Below, in pieces: positions 7,766-16,653 of a stretch of DNA of 50,200 nucleotides. The stretch is from Vibrio sp. UBA2441 (GTDB lineage Bacteria; Pseudomonadota; Gammaproteobacteria; Enterobacterales; Vibrionaceae): positions 1-50,200 of the forward strand of contig DDQN01000101.1 of assembly GCA_002342685.1 (NCBI GenBank), given 5' to 3'. A program made the translations under genes and the position numbers. Under the pieces are notes generated by a model. The model searched no databases. It had not been told where the DNA came from and worked only from the letters and a program-made list of their open reading frames with translations. Within the stretch, counting starts at the first letter, position 1. Every line of letters starts with the position of its first letter.

Positions 7766-9859
7766 TTAATCACTCATTTCTCCCATTTCTTGATCTTCTT
7801 GAACGATAGAACTTTCTTCTACTTCTCTTTGCGCCGCTTCTTGGTACTGCGTATTTGCTGTTTGGTGCTTGGCATTGACTTTATCGGTCACAGTGTCACT
7901 TCTCATGGCTTTTTGGATATTGTTCGTTTCTATTTTCATTTGTTCTGCGTTTTCAAAGTTGGATTCTTGAGCGGTTAGTAATTTTTCACGGTCTTCTTGT
8001 GAAAGGTATAAGCCAGGGGCGACACACTCGTAATACACACTCTCTTCATAGACTTTGTTCATTGCTGCAGAAAGCTCAAAATGACGCTTAGAGAAAGCAG
8101 GGCAGATGTCTTTCATTTTGTCGAAATATAAATCAAGTCGAGTAATGAATTCGCAGCCAGGCATACGTAAGTAACATTGCAAGTCATCCAAACTTTGTAT
8201 TTCGCTTGGGGATACCACGGGACGAGTGATCGTTTGATGGCCAAGAGATACCCCATCCCGGAGCGTGTTTGCCCCATACGAGACGTTTTCTTTGGAAATA
8301 TCGACCTCTTGTTCCCCTAACTCTTTTGAGGATATTTCGGCCATTGGTGCGGAAGGAGCGCGGAAGAAAAAACGGCTGTTCAATAGGTCGAACATTTCAT
8401 CAGCGGCGTTTTTACCATAGGTTTTAATAAGCTGCGCATAGGACTGGATACCAATGAGATAGCACCCACCAAATTTTCTGACTTCGGATATTATCGAACC
8501 AAGCTCTGGCAATTTATGTAAGCTTGGCATCTCGTCCATGATCACCCAAATGCGCCGATCTTCGTTTGGTTTAAGACCTAAAATGGCGTTGGAGGCAATG
8601 GCCAACCACATCGATATCAGAGGGCGCAATGACGTATGCTGTTGTGCGTTGCTTGATAGAAACAGGAAGCCGGATTGGGTATCGTCTTGAACCCAGTTCG
8701 TAATGGAGAATTTTTTCCGGTGTGTTTCGGGGCGGGCCTTATCATCTAACCCATCTAGGAAGCGCAAACTTTTTATATACGTGGCCAGAACCGATTTAAT
8801 TGAAATAGCGGTTTTTTCAATTTTATTGGACACGAGTGACGCTGATTCAGTCCCTTTCAGATAACTGCCCAATGTTTCAAGTTCAGAGGTGAGCATCAAA
8901 TGCAATAATCGTTCGGTGGTGCACGGTTTGCTGTCGGTACTCATCCGGTACGCCGTCGATGAAAAAATAGTCCGGGCAGAATCAACCCAAAACGGATCGC
9001 CTTCGCCATGTTGCGGAATGAGCGCTGCGGCCATATTCTCAAAATCAGGCGCTTCAAACGCATCGCACCATATGTCCCAATTGGCACAGCGTTCATCAAA
9101 TGGGTTTAATAACGTATCTGTAGAAGGGTTATAAAATTTACTGGTAAAGGTGCAGCCTTTATCGTAAATAATGGCTTTATCGCCTCGTTGCCTGATCCAT
9201 TGGAGTACTTTGCGGATCATAACGGACTTACCCGCACCGGTCGTCCCATCGATGAGAAGATGTTGGCATTCAAAGTTCTGTTTGAACAGGGCTTGCCCAT
9301 CGAGTTTAAAGTCTGAAATTGAGCCGTCTCCGTACCCTTTTTTCTTTTGCTCTTTCGCCCGGGCTCTCAAGGTTTGAGTGATCACTTTAGGCTTTGCAAG
9401 GCGAAACCCTCTAATGTGAAAATCCTGGCTCTGCTTTTGGCCTTGTCGTTTAAAGAAGTACAGTGCGAAGGAAAAAGCAATCAACCCAACCAAGATACTG
9501 AGCAGGAAATAAACTTGGGCTTGGTACCAAAAGTCGCTATGCAAATCGAGAATAATCGAGTTTTGCAATTGTGAGCCCAGTGTATCTTTGTAACGTTCTC
9601 CCTCCCAAATGGTGACGACGGTACTATCAAGCGTTTTACCTAATTTGGCATAAGCCATATTTCGCCAATAGTAAAATTCAGCCCTGAACGCATTGTCAGG
9701 CGCAGTAAGATAAGTGAACAGGAGTGTAGAGAGTACAATGCCCCAACCAATGACTTTAATTAAGACACTGTTGACCTGAAAAAACATGCGTATAGCATGG
9801 AAAGTGATTTGGCCGCCACGAGTAAAATGACTGCCTTTGTCGCGCGTTGGGTTTTGCAT
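7766..9859 (-). CDS. traD: TraD: type IV coupling protein ATPase
   Basis: This 697-residue inner-membrane hexameric ATPase links the relaxosome to the secretion channel and pumps DNA. Two N-terminal membrane segments (about residues 27-50 and 115-140) flank a short periplasmic part. The motor domain carries Walker A LLIDGTTGAGKSV with K211 and Walker B WVIMDEMPSLHKL. The C-terminal tail is Gln/Glu-rich and ends in acidic residues (EDQEMGEMSD). In F, an acidic TraD tail binds TraM; no traM is present here, so the partner is unknown. Length is close to F TraD (717). It follows the lipoprotein gene by 27 bp and precedes traI by 33 bp. Confidence 0.96.
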   Translation of the reverse strand: MQNPTRDKGSHFTRGGQITFHAIRMFFQVNSVLIKVIGWGIVLSTLLFTYLTAPDNAFRAEFYYWRNMAYAKLGKTLDSTVVTIWEGERYKDTLGSQLQNSIILDLHSDFWYQAQVYFLLSILVGLIAFSFALYFFKRQGQKQSQDFHIRGFRLAKPKVITQTLRARAKEQKKKGYGDGSISDFKLDGQALFKQNFECQHLLIDGTTGAGKSVMIRKVLQWIRQRGDKAIIYDKGCTFTSKFYNPSTDTLLNPFDERCANWDIWCDAFEAPDFENMAAALIPQHGEGDPFWVDSARTIFSSTAYRMSTDSKPCTTERLLHLMLTSELETLGSYLKGTESASLVSNKIEKTAISIKSVLATYIKSLRFLDGLDDKARPETHRKKFSITNWVQDDTQSGFLFLSSNAQQHTSLRPLISMWLAIASNAILGLKPNEDRRIWVIMDEMPSLHKLPELGSIISEVRKFGGCYLIGIQSYAQLIKTYGKNAADEMFDLLNSRFFFRAPSAPMAEISSKELGEQEVDISKENVSYGANTLRDGVSLGHQTITRPVVSPSEIQSLDDLQCYLRMPGCEFITRLDLYFDKMKDICPAFSKRHFELSAAMNKVYEESVYYECVAPGLYLSQEDREKLLTAQESNFENAEQMKIETNNIQKAMRSDTVTDKVNAKHQTANTQYQEAAQREVEESSIVQEDQEMGEMSD

Positions 9860-9886
9860 AATTATCTCAATATAAACATACGGTTA

Positions 9887-10954
9887 TCATTTTTGTAAAA
9901 TGTTGTAAAGTTCCCATGCTTGTGAAAAACTTTCATTGCTGAATGTGTATTTCCAACCGTTGAAAGTTATATCAATTGTATTTGCCACAAGTAGAATATC
10001 TTTTAGGGTTAAAGCATCTTTTGGGGATGTTACTGTGCCAATTAAATATGTCTTTGGTGAATTGGTTTCTTTTAGACATCGGCTGTTTATAGCAATTGTG
10101 CGCTGGTTATTGATGACTAAGTGGTTGGGTGTTGAGATGTCATTTATGTCGCATATCTGAGCTGAGCGTTCTGTGATTTCGTTTTTTATTCCAAAGGTGA
10201 AATTGCCTTGGTTGGTTGATTTGAGGTGCAAAGTTAAACTTCTATCCTTCCAATAAACTCTATAGTTCGATAGTGTCGCGGTCGCTGAGTAGTTATTGGC
10301 ATTCCATTTTGCCGTTGTTGTTGTTCTTGGGGTCCAAACGGCTTCCTTTCTCTCTTGTTCTCTTTGCAGCCAATTTTTCTGTGCTATTTGTTCTCTTTCT
10401 TGATTTTTTTTGTCCTCTTTTTCTTGTCGTAACTGATGAATTCTTGCAACTGAAAACTTAGCGTCCCTAACCGTGACTAAGGTTTTCCTTGTGGAGGGGG
10501 TTTCGTAGGAAGATGGGTATGAGCCCGAGTAATTAATGGCGATATTAAAATGACCATCTGGGTAGACGCATTCAAAATAACCAAATGATTTTTCAATGGT
10601 ATCAAAAATATAACCATGTCCTTTGGTCTTGTAAGTTTTGTCGAAATAGTCCTTATTGGGTTCTATAAGGGAATCGGTGGATTGATGCTCTATATTTAAG
10701 GTTCCGTTGAGGTAGTTGCAATAATCATATGTGTATGATGCAGGTCTTATTATGTCTAAATCAGAAGAAAAAACGGCATAAGAACTATAAAGAATCTCTT
10801 TTTCTCTAAAACCTATGACTTCATCAATAAATTGTTGAGTGGAAGTGATGTTTTTAAATTTTGAATCAGGGAGTGCTGTAAGTGTAGAGGTACATCCCCA
10901 TAAGAGAGAGATTGAGCCAATTAAAATAAACTTATGTAAAGATTGAAATGACAT
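9887..10954 (-). CDS. Unrecognised lipoprotein in the traG-traD interval
   Basis: The 355-residue product has a lipoprotein signal: a charged start, hydrophobic ILIGSISLLWG, and C21 in a lipobox-like LLWGC. Ser at +3 and Thr at +2 give no Asp-type inner-membrane retention signal, so the outer membrane is likely. A Lys/Glu/Gln-rich coiled-coil-like stretch lies around residues 165-200. The C-terminal 150 residues look like a beta-rich domain with two cysteines (CDIND and SRCLKE). I do not recognise the family. In F this interval holds traS and traT (exclusion), and TraT is also an outer-membrane lipoprotein, but no TraT similarity is visible. The gene is richer in AT than neighbouring tra genes. 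It follows the tandem paralogs by 9 bp and is probably co-transcribed. Confidence 0.85.
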   Translation of the reverse strand: MSFQSLHKFILIGSISLLWGCTSTLTALPDSKFKNITSTQQFIDEVIGFREKEILYSSYAVFSSDLDIIRPASYTYDYCNYLNGTLNIEHQSTDSLIEPNKDYFDKTYKTKGHGYIFDTIEKSFGYFECVYPDGHFNIAINYSGSYPSSYETPSTRKTLVTVRDAKFSVARIHQLRQEKEDKKNQEREQIAQKNWLQREQERKEAVWTPRTTTTAKWNANNYSATATLSNYRVYWKDRSLTLHLKSTNQGNFTFGIKNEITERSAQICDINDISTPNHLVINNQRTIAINSRCLKETNSPKTYLIGTVTSPKDALTLKDILLVANTIDITFNGWKYTFSNESFSQAWELYNILQK

Positions 10955-10963
10955 AGTATCTCC

Positions 10964-11518
10964 TTAATACACATATCCAGCGAGACGATGTGCTTCGGGA
11001 ATGCTTTCGTAGCAAGGGTATTTGGTTTGTAAGCCATACATGACTAACCCACTCAACGATAAAAATGCTGAACGTCCATTTTTAAAAGCATCGGTTTCGC
11101 GTTTTAATATTCTTTCTAGTGCTTCATAGATGATATTTTCAATAAATCGTGTTTTATTAGGGTTTAGATAACTCACCGCTAAACTTTCCTTGGGACAAAA
11201 CCACGGCGTGATATTGGTTATGATTTGCTGATAATTACTGCTTGTGTGTGCTCTTTGTGTCCCCCACAAATACGCCTCAAGCTGTGCTTTTTCTGGGGTG
11301 CCTTCTTCATCAATATGCAGGATAAAATAAGGGAGCCTATCGACTTGCTTTAGGTGGATTTTATCAATTTTAAATAAATTTAGTGAGGCGTAGTGCTGTT
11401 TCAGCTCCACAATCAGCTGCTCTAACGCGGGGCTTTTTTCCCACGTGGTTAGGTTGGGGGCGGCATAAGCAGTGGTATTGATTAAGCTGAACATTAAAAA
11501 TAAGATAATTTTTTTCAT
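10964..11518 (-). CDS. Exported protein of unknown function, tandem paralog 2
   Basis: This 184-residue protein has a clear Sec signal peptide (MKKIILFLMFSLINTTAYA, probably cleaved after AYA). I chose the start at 11518 because a GGGAG ribosome binding site precedes it and it aligns exactly with the start of paralog 1; longer frames run into the upstream gene. Two cysteines (WFCPK and YPCYE) are conserved in both copies and could form a periplasmic disulphide. About four fifths of residues match paralog 1, with differences concentrated around residues 44-56 and 140-147. The family is not recognised. Its place between traG and traD corresponds to the exclusion locus of F, so an exclusion role is possible but unproven. 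Confidence 0.85.
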   Translation of the reverse strand: MKKIILFLMFSLINTTAYAAPNLTTWEKSPALEQLIVELKQHYASLNLFKIDKIHLKQVDRLPYFILHIDEEGTPEKAQLEAYLWGTQRAHTSSNYQQIITNITPWFCPKESLAVSYLNPNKTRFIENIIYEALERILKRETDAFKNGRSAFLSLSGLVMYGLQTKYPCYESIPEAHRLAGYVY

Positions 11519-11529
11519 GGTTAGCTCCC

Positions 11530-12081
11530 TTAATACACCGCGCCAGGGAGACGATGGGCTTCTGGAATGGTCTCGTAGCAAGGGTATTTGGTTTGTAGGC
11601 CGTACATGGTTAGCCCACTTAATGAAGCAAATGCTGTTCGTCCATTATCAAAACGATTGGGTTGGCGTTTTAATATTCTTTCTAGTGCTTCATAGATAAT
11701 ATTTTCAATAAATCGTGTTCTATTAGGATTGCGGGAACTCACCGCTAAACTTTGCTTGGGACAAAACCACGGCGTGATATTGGTTCTGATCTGCTGATAA
11801 TTACTGCTTGTGTGTGCTTTTTGTGTCCCCCACAAATACGCTTCAAGTAGCGCTTTTTCTGGGGTGCCTGCTTCATCAATATGCAGGATAAAATAAGGGA
11901 GCCTATCGATTTGCTTGAGGTGTCCTAACCTGAAGTCACTTAGGTCAGAGGCGTAGTGTTGTTTCAGCTTCACAATCAGCTGCTCTAACGCGGGGCTTTT
12001 TTCCCACTTGGCTAGGTTGGGGGCGGCATAAGCAGTGGTATTGATTAAGCTGAACACTAAAAAGAGGATGATTTTTTTCAT
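11530..12081 (-). CDS. Exported protein of unknown function, tandem paralog 1
   Basis: This 183-residue secreted protein has signal peptide MKKIILFLVFSLINTTAYA and is the first of two tandem copies separated by 11 bp. The start at 12081 follows AAGGAGATAGTC, a strong ribosome binding site. Sequence after the signal begins APNLAKWEKSPALEQLI, and the central part LPYFILHIDEAGTPEKA is nearly identical in both copies. The conserved cysteine pair suggests a small folded periplasmic or outer-membrane-associated domain. A perfect 8-6-8 palindrome lies 20 bp upstream (12102-12123), a candidate local operator. No known Pfam family comes to mind. The duplication appears old enough for clear divergence at two surface-like stretches. 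Confidence 0.85.
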   Translation of the reverse strand: MKKIILFLVFSLINTTAYAAPNLAKWEKSPALEQLIVKLKQHYASDLSDFRLGHLKQIDRLPYFILHIDEAGTPEKALLEAYLWGTQKAHTSSNYQQIRTNITPWFCPKQSLAVSSRNPNRTRFIENIIYEALERILKRQPNRFDNGRTAFASLSGLTMYGLQTKYPCYETIPEAHRLPGAVY

Positions 12082-12101
12082 GACTATCTCCTTATGTTTC
12101 A

Positions 12102-12123
12102 TACTGTTTATAATAACAGTATT
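12102..12123. promoter_or_regulatory. Perfect palindrome upstream of the tandem paralogs
   Basis: ATACTGTT (12102-12109) and AACAGTAT (12116-12123) are perfect inverted repeats around TATAAT/ATTATA. The site lies between traG and the first paralog, just upstream of its ribosome binding site. There is no T-run, so an operator or RNA stem is more likely than a terminator. Function is inferred from position only. Confidence 0.4.
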
Positions 12124-12156
12124 TCGTTTGATTGATGATTGAAAAAGTGTTACTAA

Positions 12157-14988
12157 TTAATGCTCTTTGAATGTAGAGGGATTGGTGCCTTTTAAGGGGT
12201 AATTTTCATAGCCCGTATCGGGTATGTCGGGTGATTTTTCCCCTCGTCCTTGTATTTCTCTTTCTGTATTTCTTACCAACTCACTTTGCTCATGATTAGG
12301 GTCTCGAACTGAATCGGCTTCGGGGTTATTGATGACCTGATTTTGATAATCCCCCCCCCACACAGCAGCATTACCCCGAATGTCACGGAACGTGCCGGAG
12401 TCATATAAATTGTCACTGCCTCGGATGTCGATAAGGTCATGGATGGTCTCGTTGGTTTTTTGTTGCGCCGTGGCGACGCCTTCACTCATCATTGAGGTTT
12501 GGCCAGGGGTAAGTTGAGGGGGCGTACTCAAATCGTTCGGTTGATAGAGGCTTTGCAAATCATCCAAGTAACTTGTCGTGGTATTAACCCCATAATCGTT
12601 TTTAAAAGCGTCCGAGCGGGTATATTCTTCGTAATGGCCACGAACCTCTTGCACCGCTTCGGGGGAGGTGGCGGTCATTAAGCGCTGAAGTTCTTCAGAG
12701 TCATTGTAATTTTCGTTTTCTAAATAACGCTGGAACCCTGGCATGGTGCTGGCGTTGAAGCTCGCGGAATCACTCTCCAGGCGAGATTGGATGTGCGATA
12801 AGTTGTCCATTTCGGCGTTTGATTTATTCACCGCAGCCGATAAGCCGCTGACGTTATTTTGGTTAATAGCAAAGTCATTAGCGTATTGCTCTACGTCACT
12901 GCGGTTTTCTTTCGTGTCCAGCTGCATTCCCGCCCGTGTCATGTCAGTCGCGCCTTCAGAATATTGCGCTGAGGCTTGCTTTAGAGACTGTTCTTGCTCC
13001 GCCGTCATATGAGAAAAAGACTCACGCGATTCATTGCTCCAATTCACACCCGCACTGGCACTGGCCATTTTGAAAAATTCAGGGGTGCCGACTTTCAGTC
13101 CAGCGTTTACCGCTTGAACGTAAGATCTGGATTCGTCCTCTGTCCATCCCGTCGTTTCTGTTACCGAGTTAATCGCCGAATCCATTTTGTTGTAGGATTG
13201 ACTAATTTGTCCTTCGGTCGACAGGTTATGGCCATAACCGTAACTGTCGTTTTTTGACCAGGAATCATTCCAGCGATCGCTGATGTTATTGCTGACACTG
13301 AACGCTTCATTCAAGCTGGTCATGTTCTGTTGCTGCGCCATTTGCGCTTGGGAATATTGGTCGTTAACGCTGTTGGTGAGCGTGCTTTGCATTTGCGGAG
13401 CCCATGTGGCTTTTGAAATGATGTCTTGAGATTGGAAGGTTTGACGATTGCCATCGTTTAAATAGGTATTGGTCATCGAACCATCGGGTTGCTGTACCGA
13501 GGCCACGCCAGTTCTCAATACCATGTTATCGTCGAATTTGTTGGCTGAGGTATTGTTGTAGCTGTGATTTCCTACCTGCATGTTGCCAAAATCCATGTTA
13601 CCGGAGGCGGCGGCGGCGGACACTCTGGCGTTTGTGCTGTTTATCATGCTCGCCAGTTGGTAGTTCATACCTTGAATAGCGGCCGCGCCCCCACTTAAAA
13701 TTTTGCTGGCTAATATAGGGATGGTCATCATTAAAAAACCCGTCATGTAGGCAAAACGAGTATGAAGTTCATCCAATGCATTCGAATTTTTGAGTGTTAA
13801 GCCATTAAAAATGTTCGCGGTTGCGGTGGAGCTCGATTCCAGTGTCCAAAGCATGATGGCGTTGAGTATGGCGAACAGTGCGGGCCAGGTGGCAAGGTAA
13901 GCAAAGGTTTTCACGTAATTAGTCAGAACCAGTTTGGTCAGGCTGGGTATCATGGCGGCAGCGGCAATAAAAAAGCTCAAACAGCTGAACAAGAAAAACA
14001 TCATCGTGTGCATCATGGGAATAAACTCTCTGGCTTGTAAACCAAGGGATGCCCACATAGAGGTTTGTTGCATCTTGTTTTGGGTGTAGGCGTAATTGAG
14101 GGCATTGGCCGTTGGGTTTAAGGTGTTGATGCTGAAGCGCATGGCGTTAATCGCCATGTTTTGCTTGGTGATGTCTTCCGCGCTCATACTGATACCAAGA
14201 AATTTACTATTGCTGTTAGAGAGCGCATTGCTTACGTGGGTCTTATACTCGCTCGCCTTTTTGCCATACAGGTAGGTGCCCAATAAGTCTAAATCTTGGG
14301 TTGCAGCGGCGGTAAATCCTTTTTCAATTTCGGGATAGGCGTTTTCACAGGTTTTGTAATCGCCATTGCGATAGATGACGCCGCGTAGTGGACTCATTTT
14401 CTTCGAGTCTAGAAAACCCAAAATATCAGGGGATTGGCTTAATTCATCCCAGGTGTATTTTCGGTTGATTTCAATGTCGCCAATGATGCAGTTTCTGAAA
14501 AAGTTATTCCATTGATCACGAAATTCGACATTTCTAAGGTTGGACTGGCGAGAAAGTTGGTACATTTCTGAACCAAACATCATGCCCGTTCGGCCATAAC
14601 GTTCGTCGTCCGTGGTGGTAAAAATGGCTTCGATGGGTTCCGTTAACCCGACCATGAGTGTTGAAAACGCCCATGTGGGCAGGGCAACAATATAGGGCAC
14701 ATTATCGACCGAATAAACACCCCCTGGCTCGGTTAAGTCATGGATTTGTACTCTGGCAGTTTGTTTAATCAGGGTCATGGGTACGAGGACAAAGACGGCG
14801 GCCCAAATGTAGATGTGTTTCACGTTACGAGAGGTCATGAAGTAAAGCAGAGTCATGACGGTTCCGACCATCATTGAAATGGAAATCAACGAATTAAAAT
14901 CAGAACTTTGGAAAAACGCGGCAATGGCATTCAATGCTTTTTGCAAGGTTTCCCCTTGGGTGTATGTATAATATGTCAGTGTCATCAC
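12157..14988 (-). CDS. traG: TraG: mating-pair formation and stabilisation membrane protein
   Basis: This 943-residue protein (F TraG is 938) has several N-terminal hydrophobic segments (about residues 30-75, 100-115, 325-420) that form the channel-related inner-membrane domain. A long hydrophilic C-terminal half (from about 460) is rich in Ser, Asn and Gln and is predicted periplasmic. In F the N-terminal part is needed for pilus assembly and the C-terminal part for mating stabilisation and recognition by the exclusion protein TraS. A G9 run on the coding strand (12351-12359, about codon 876) could slip and truncate the C-terminus. The start at 14988 is followed by a second Met. It follows a small membrane gene by 28 bp. 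Confidence 0.95.
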   Translation of the reverse strand: MMTLTYYTYTQGETLQKALNAIAAFFQSSDFNSLISISMMVGTVMTLLYFMTSRNVKHIYIWAAVFVLVPMTLIKQTARVQIHDLTEPGGVYSVDNVPYIVALPTWAFSTLMVGLTEPIEAIFTTTDDERYGRTGMMFGSEMYQLSRQSNLRNVEFRDQWNNFFRNCIIGDIEINRKYTWDELSQSPDILGFLDSKKMSPLRGVIYRNGDYKTCENAYPEIEKGFTAAATQDLDLLGTYLYGKKASEYKTHVSNALSNSNSKFLGISMSAEDITKQNMAINAMRFSINTLNPTANALNYAYTQNKMQQTSMWASLGLQAREFIPMMHTMMFFLFSCLSFFIAAAAMIPSLTKLVLTNYVKTFAYLATWPALFAILNAIMLWTLESSSTATANIFNGLTLKNSNALDELHTRFAYMTGFLMMTIPILASKILSGGAAAIQGMNYQLASMINSTNARVSAAAASGNMDFGNMQVGNHSYNNTSANKFDDNMVLRTGVASVQQPDGSMTNTYLNDGNRQTFQSQDIISKATWAPQMQSTLTNSVNDQYSQAQMAQQQNMTSLNEAFSVSNNISDRWNDSWSKNDSYGYGHNLSTEGQISQSYNKMDSAINSVTETTGWTEDESRSYVQAVNAGLKVGTPEFFKMASASAGVNWSNESRESFSHMTAEQEQSLKQASAQYSEGATDMTRAGMQLDTKENRSDVEQYANDFAINQNNVSGLSAAVNKSNAEMDNLSHIQSRLESDSASFNASTMPGFQRYLENENYNDSEELQRLMTATSPEAVQEVRGHYEEYTRSDAFKNDYGVNTTTSYLDDLQSLYQPNDLSTPPQLTPGQTSMMSEGVATAQQKTNETIHDLIDIRGSDNLYDSGTFRDIRGNAAVWGGDYQNQVINNPEADSVRDPNHEQSELVRNTEREIQGRGEKSPDIPDTGYENYPLKGTNPSTFKEH

Positions 14989-15016
14989 TTTCCCCTTATA
15001 GTCTTTTCAAATGCCA

Positions 15017-15229
15017 TTAGCGCCAGAAACGCAACATGTGAACGGTGCGGGTGATAAACATGTCCCACAACGCATCGTCTATGCCATGCGCAACGGCATG
15101 ACCTTCCATATCTTCTTTTAGCTTGAGCAATTCTCGTTTAAAGAGAATGTGGCGCACGAGGGTGAGCGCAAACCCCGCCAAAGAGATAACCGCGATTAAT
15201 AACGCGAGTTCTGTTGTTCCCATTAACAT
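15017..15229 (-). CDS. Small membrane protein between traH and traG
   Basis: The 70-residue product has one strong transmembrane helix (about residues 7-27, LALLIAVISLAGFALTLVRH), then a basic and helical cytoplasmic-type tail. Its ATG overlaps the traH stop (TGATG), a coupling arrangement typical of this operon, which argues that it is real. F has no gene at exactly this site; F trbF and trbJ are upstream of traH. I cannot assign a family. A role in pilus assembly or in supporting TraG is plausible only from context. Confidence 0.75.
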   Translation of the reverse strand: MLMGTTELALLIAVISLAGFALTLVRHILFKRELLKLKEDMEGHAVAHGIDDALWDMFITRTVHMLRFWR

Positions 15230-16653
15230 CAGTCACTTTCCCCAAACGTGATATTTTGTTGCATTTTGTCACTGAGCAATTTCATGAATTCTTGATCGCT
15301 GGTCTTGTATGTTTGGATCAGTGTTTGTTGATCAATGATGATTTTTCTGGCTTTGTCGGCCTGCCCGTCCATAAAGCGAGCGGCTTTGGTGATGTCATCA
15401 ACGATAAGCGTAATGTCATGACGATCGATGCTGGTATTCACCATCGACTGTTTGACGACATTTAACATATTTGTCAGGTAACGATTCAGTAGCTCTACGG
15501 CAATCACATGAGCGTAAGCATCCAGTTTTGGTTGAATGCCTGTCATGATTGAGCCTTTGAAAACGCTCAACACAGGCGTTTCAGTGTATTCAAGAAGCGC
15601 TTTCTGACTGTCGGTTAAGGCCGTGTCATTCAACAAGGATTCATAGAGCACTTTTAACATGTCATAAATGCGATTTTTCAAGCCTTTCGCTTTGCTTAGT
15701 GTCAATGTGCCCGCACTGGGGTTTAAACATTTTTTTACGTCGGTGTCGTCGCATTGGTAATAATTGATCTCCCCGCCTTCCAGCAGTGCTTGAACCAGAT
15801 TATTGTTATCGGTCAGTAAACTGGAGAAGTATCGCGGCTTGCCATCTTTGTCATAGATGTACGTTCCCGACAGGCTCATAAGAAATTCGGCTAAATCCGT
15901 GTCACTGGACAAAAATGCATTTTTCATGATGCTGGACCACACAATGTTGTGGCTGGTTTTGGTTAGGTCTTCGAGGGAAGGCTCATTCCGAGCGTTAGCG
16001 GTTTGTGCGGCCGCTTGGCCTCCCACGCCACACTCTTGTTGTGCGGAGAGCCAATCCGAGAAAACATTGTTGTGTGTTCCTATTGTGGCGCACACGTGCT
16101 TTTTAGTTTGAGGGAGTGTAAAAGCGGCTAGGCCGCCAACGGTTGCCTGAGCCGTTTCGCAGGAGTTAATCGACTGGTTCAGCCATTTATCGGCGATGGC
16201 CTGAAGGTTATCTCTAATTGCTTTAATAGATGGTGCCCATGTTTGCAATGCAAGATCGACCGCAAAAGGCACCGCGTTGGCGACCACCGCTTTACCGAAT
16301 TGAACAAGCTTATCGGAATTGATGTGGGAGAATCCCCCCATGAACGCGTCGATGCCGCCACAACCTAAGCTGATGGAGGGCACGGTCACCGACATCAGCT
16401 GTGCGTTTCGTATGGATGTGCGGACATACAATGAGCCGCCATTATAAAAATTGGCGGACTGGCCTTTGTAACTGTTGGGCTCAGAGACGTTAGTGTGGTA
16501 ACCCAAATCGTCAAAAAATTTGTCGAGATCGCCGCCAACGCCTGATGCCTGCGTTTGAAAAGAGGTGGCGATACTGAAGGATATTAGTAAGCTCAACCCC
16601 TTTATTTTAATCGGTGTTTTGTTTGAAATTGGCGTGGGTAGTGTCGTGCTCAT
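15229..16653 (-). CDS. traH: TraH: pilus assembly protein
   Basis: This 474-residue protein (F TraH is 458) is needed for pilus extension and belongs to the TraF/TraH/TraU/TraW/TrbC/TrbI group specific to F-type systems. A hydrophobic stretch (GLSLLISFSIATSFQTQA) near residues 19-38 is the signal peptide. The N-terminal region has the family pattern: a Gly-rich segment, ANFYNGGSLYVRT, then PSISLGCGGIDAFMGGFSHI near residue 100. The C-terminal third is predicted helical and coiled-coil-like, as known for the family. The start overlaps the upstream thioredoxin-like gene by ATGA. Confidence 0.95.
   Translation of the reverse strand: MSTTLPTPISNKTPIKIKGLSLLISFSIATSFQTQASGVGGDLDKFFDDLGYHTNVSEPNSYKGQSANFYNGGSLYVRTSIRNAQLMSVTVPSISLGCGGIDAFMGGFSHINSDKLVQFGKAVVANAVPFAVDLALQTWAPSIKAIRDNLQAIADKWLNQSINSCETAQATVGGLAAFTLPQTKKHVCATIGTHNNVFSDWLSAQQECGVGGQAAAQTANARNEPSLEDLTKTSHNIVWSSIMKNAFLSSDTDLAEFLMSLSGTYIYDKDGKPRYFSSLLTDNNNLVQALLEGGEINYYQCDDTDVKKCLNPSAGTLTLSKAKGLKNRIYDMLKVLYESLLNDTALTDSQKALLEYTETPVLSVFKGSIMTGIQPKLDAYAHVIAVELLNRYLTNMLNVVKQSMVNTSIDRHDITLIVDDITKAARFMDGQADKARKIIIDQQTLIQTYKTSDQEFMKLLSDKMQQNITFGESD

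Noticed and set aside
9887..10954. Lipoprotein as TraT
   Set aside because: Only the lipobox and position agree; size (355 against about 244) and sequence do not resemble TraT.
10964..12081. Tandem paralogs as an assembly duplication
   Set aside because: The copies differ at many scattered positions and in two variable stretches, so they are real, diverged paralogs.
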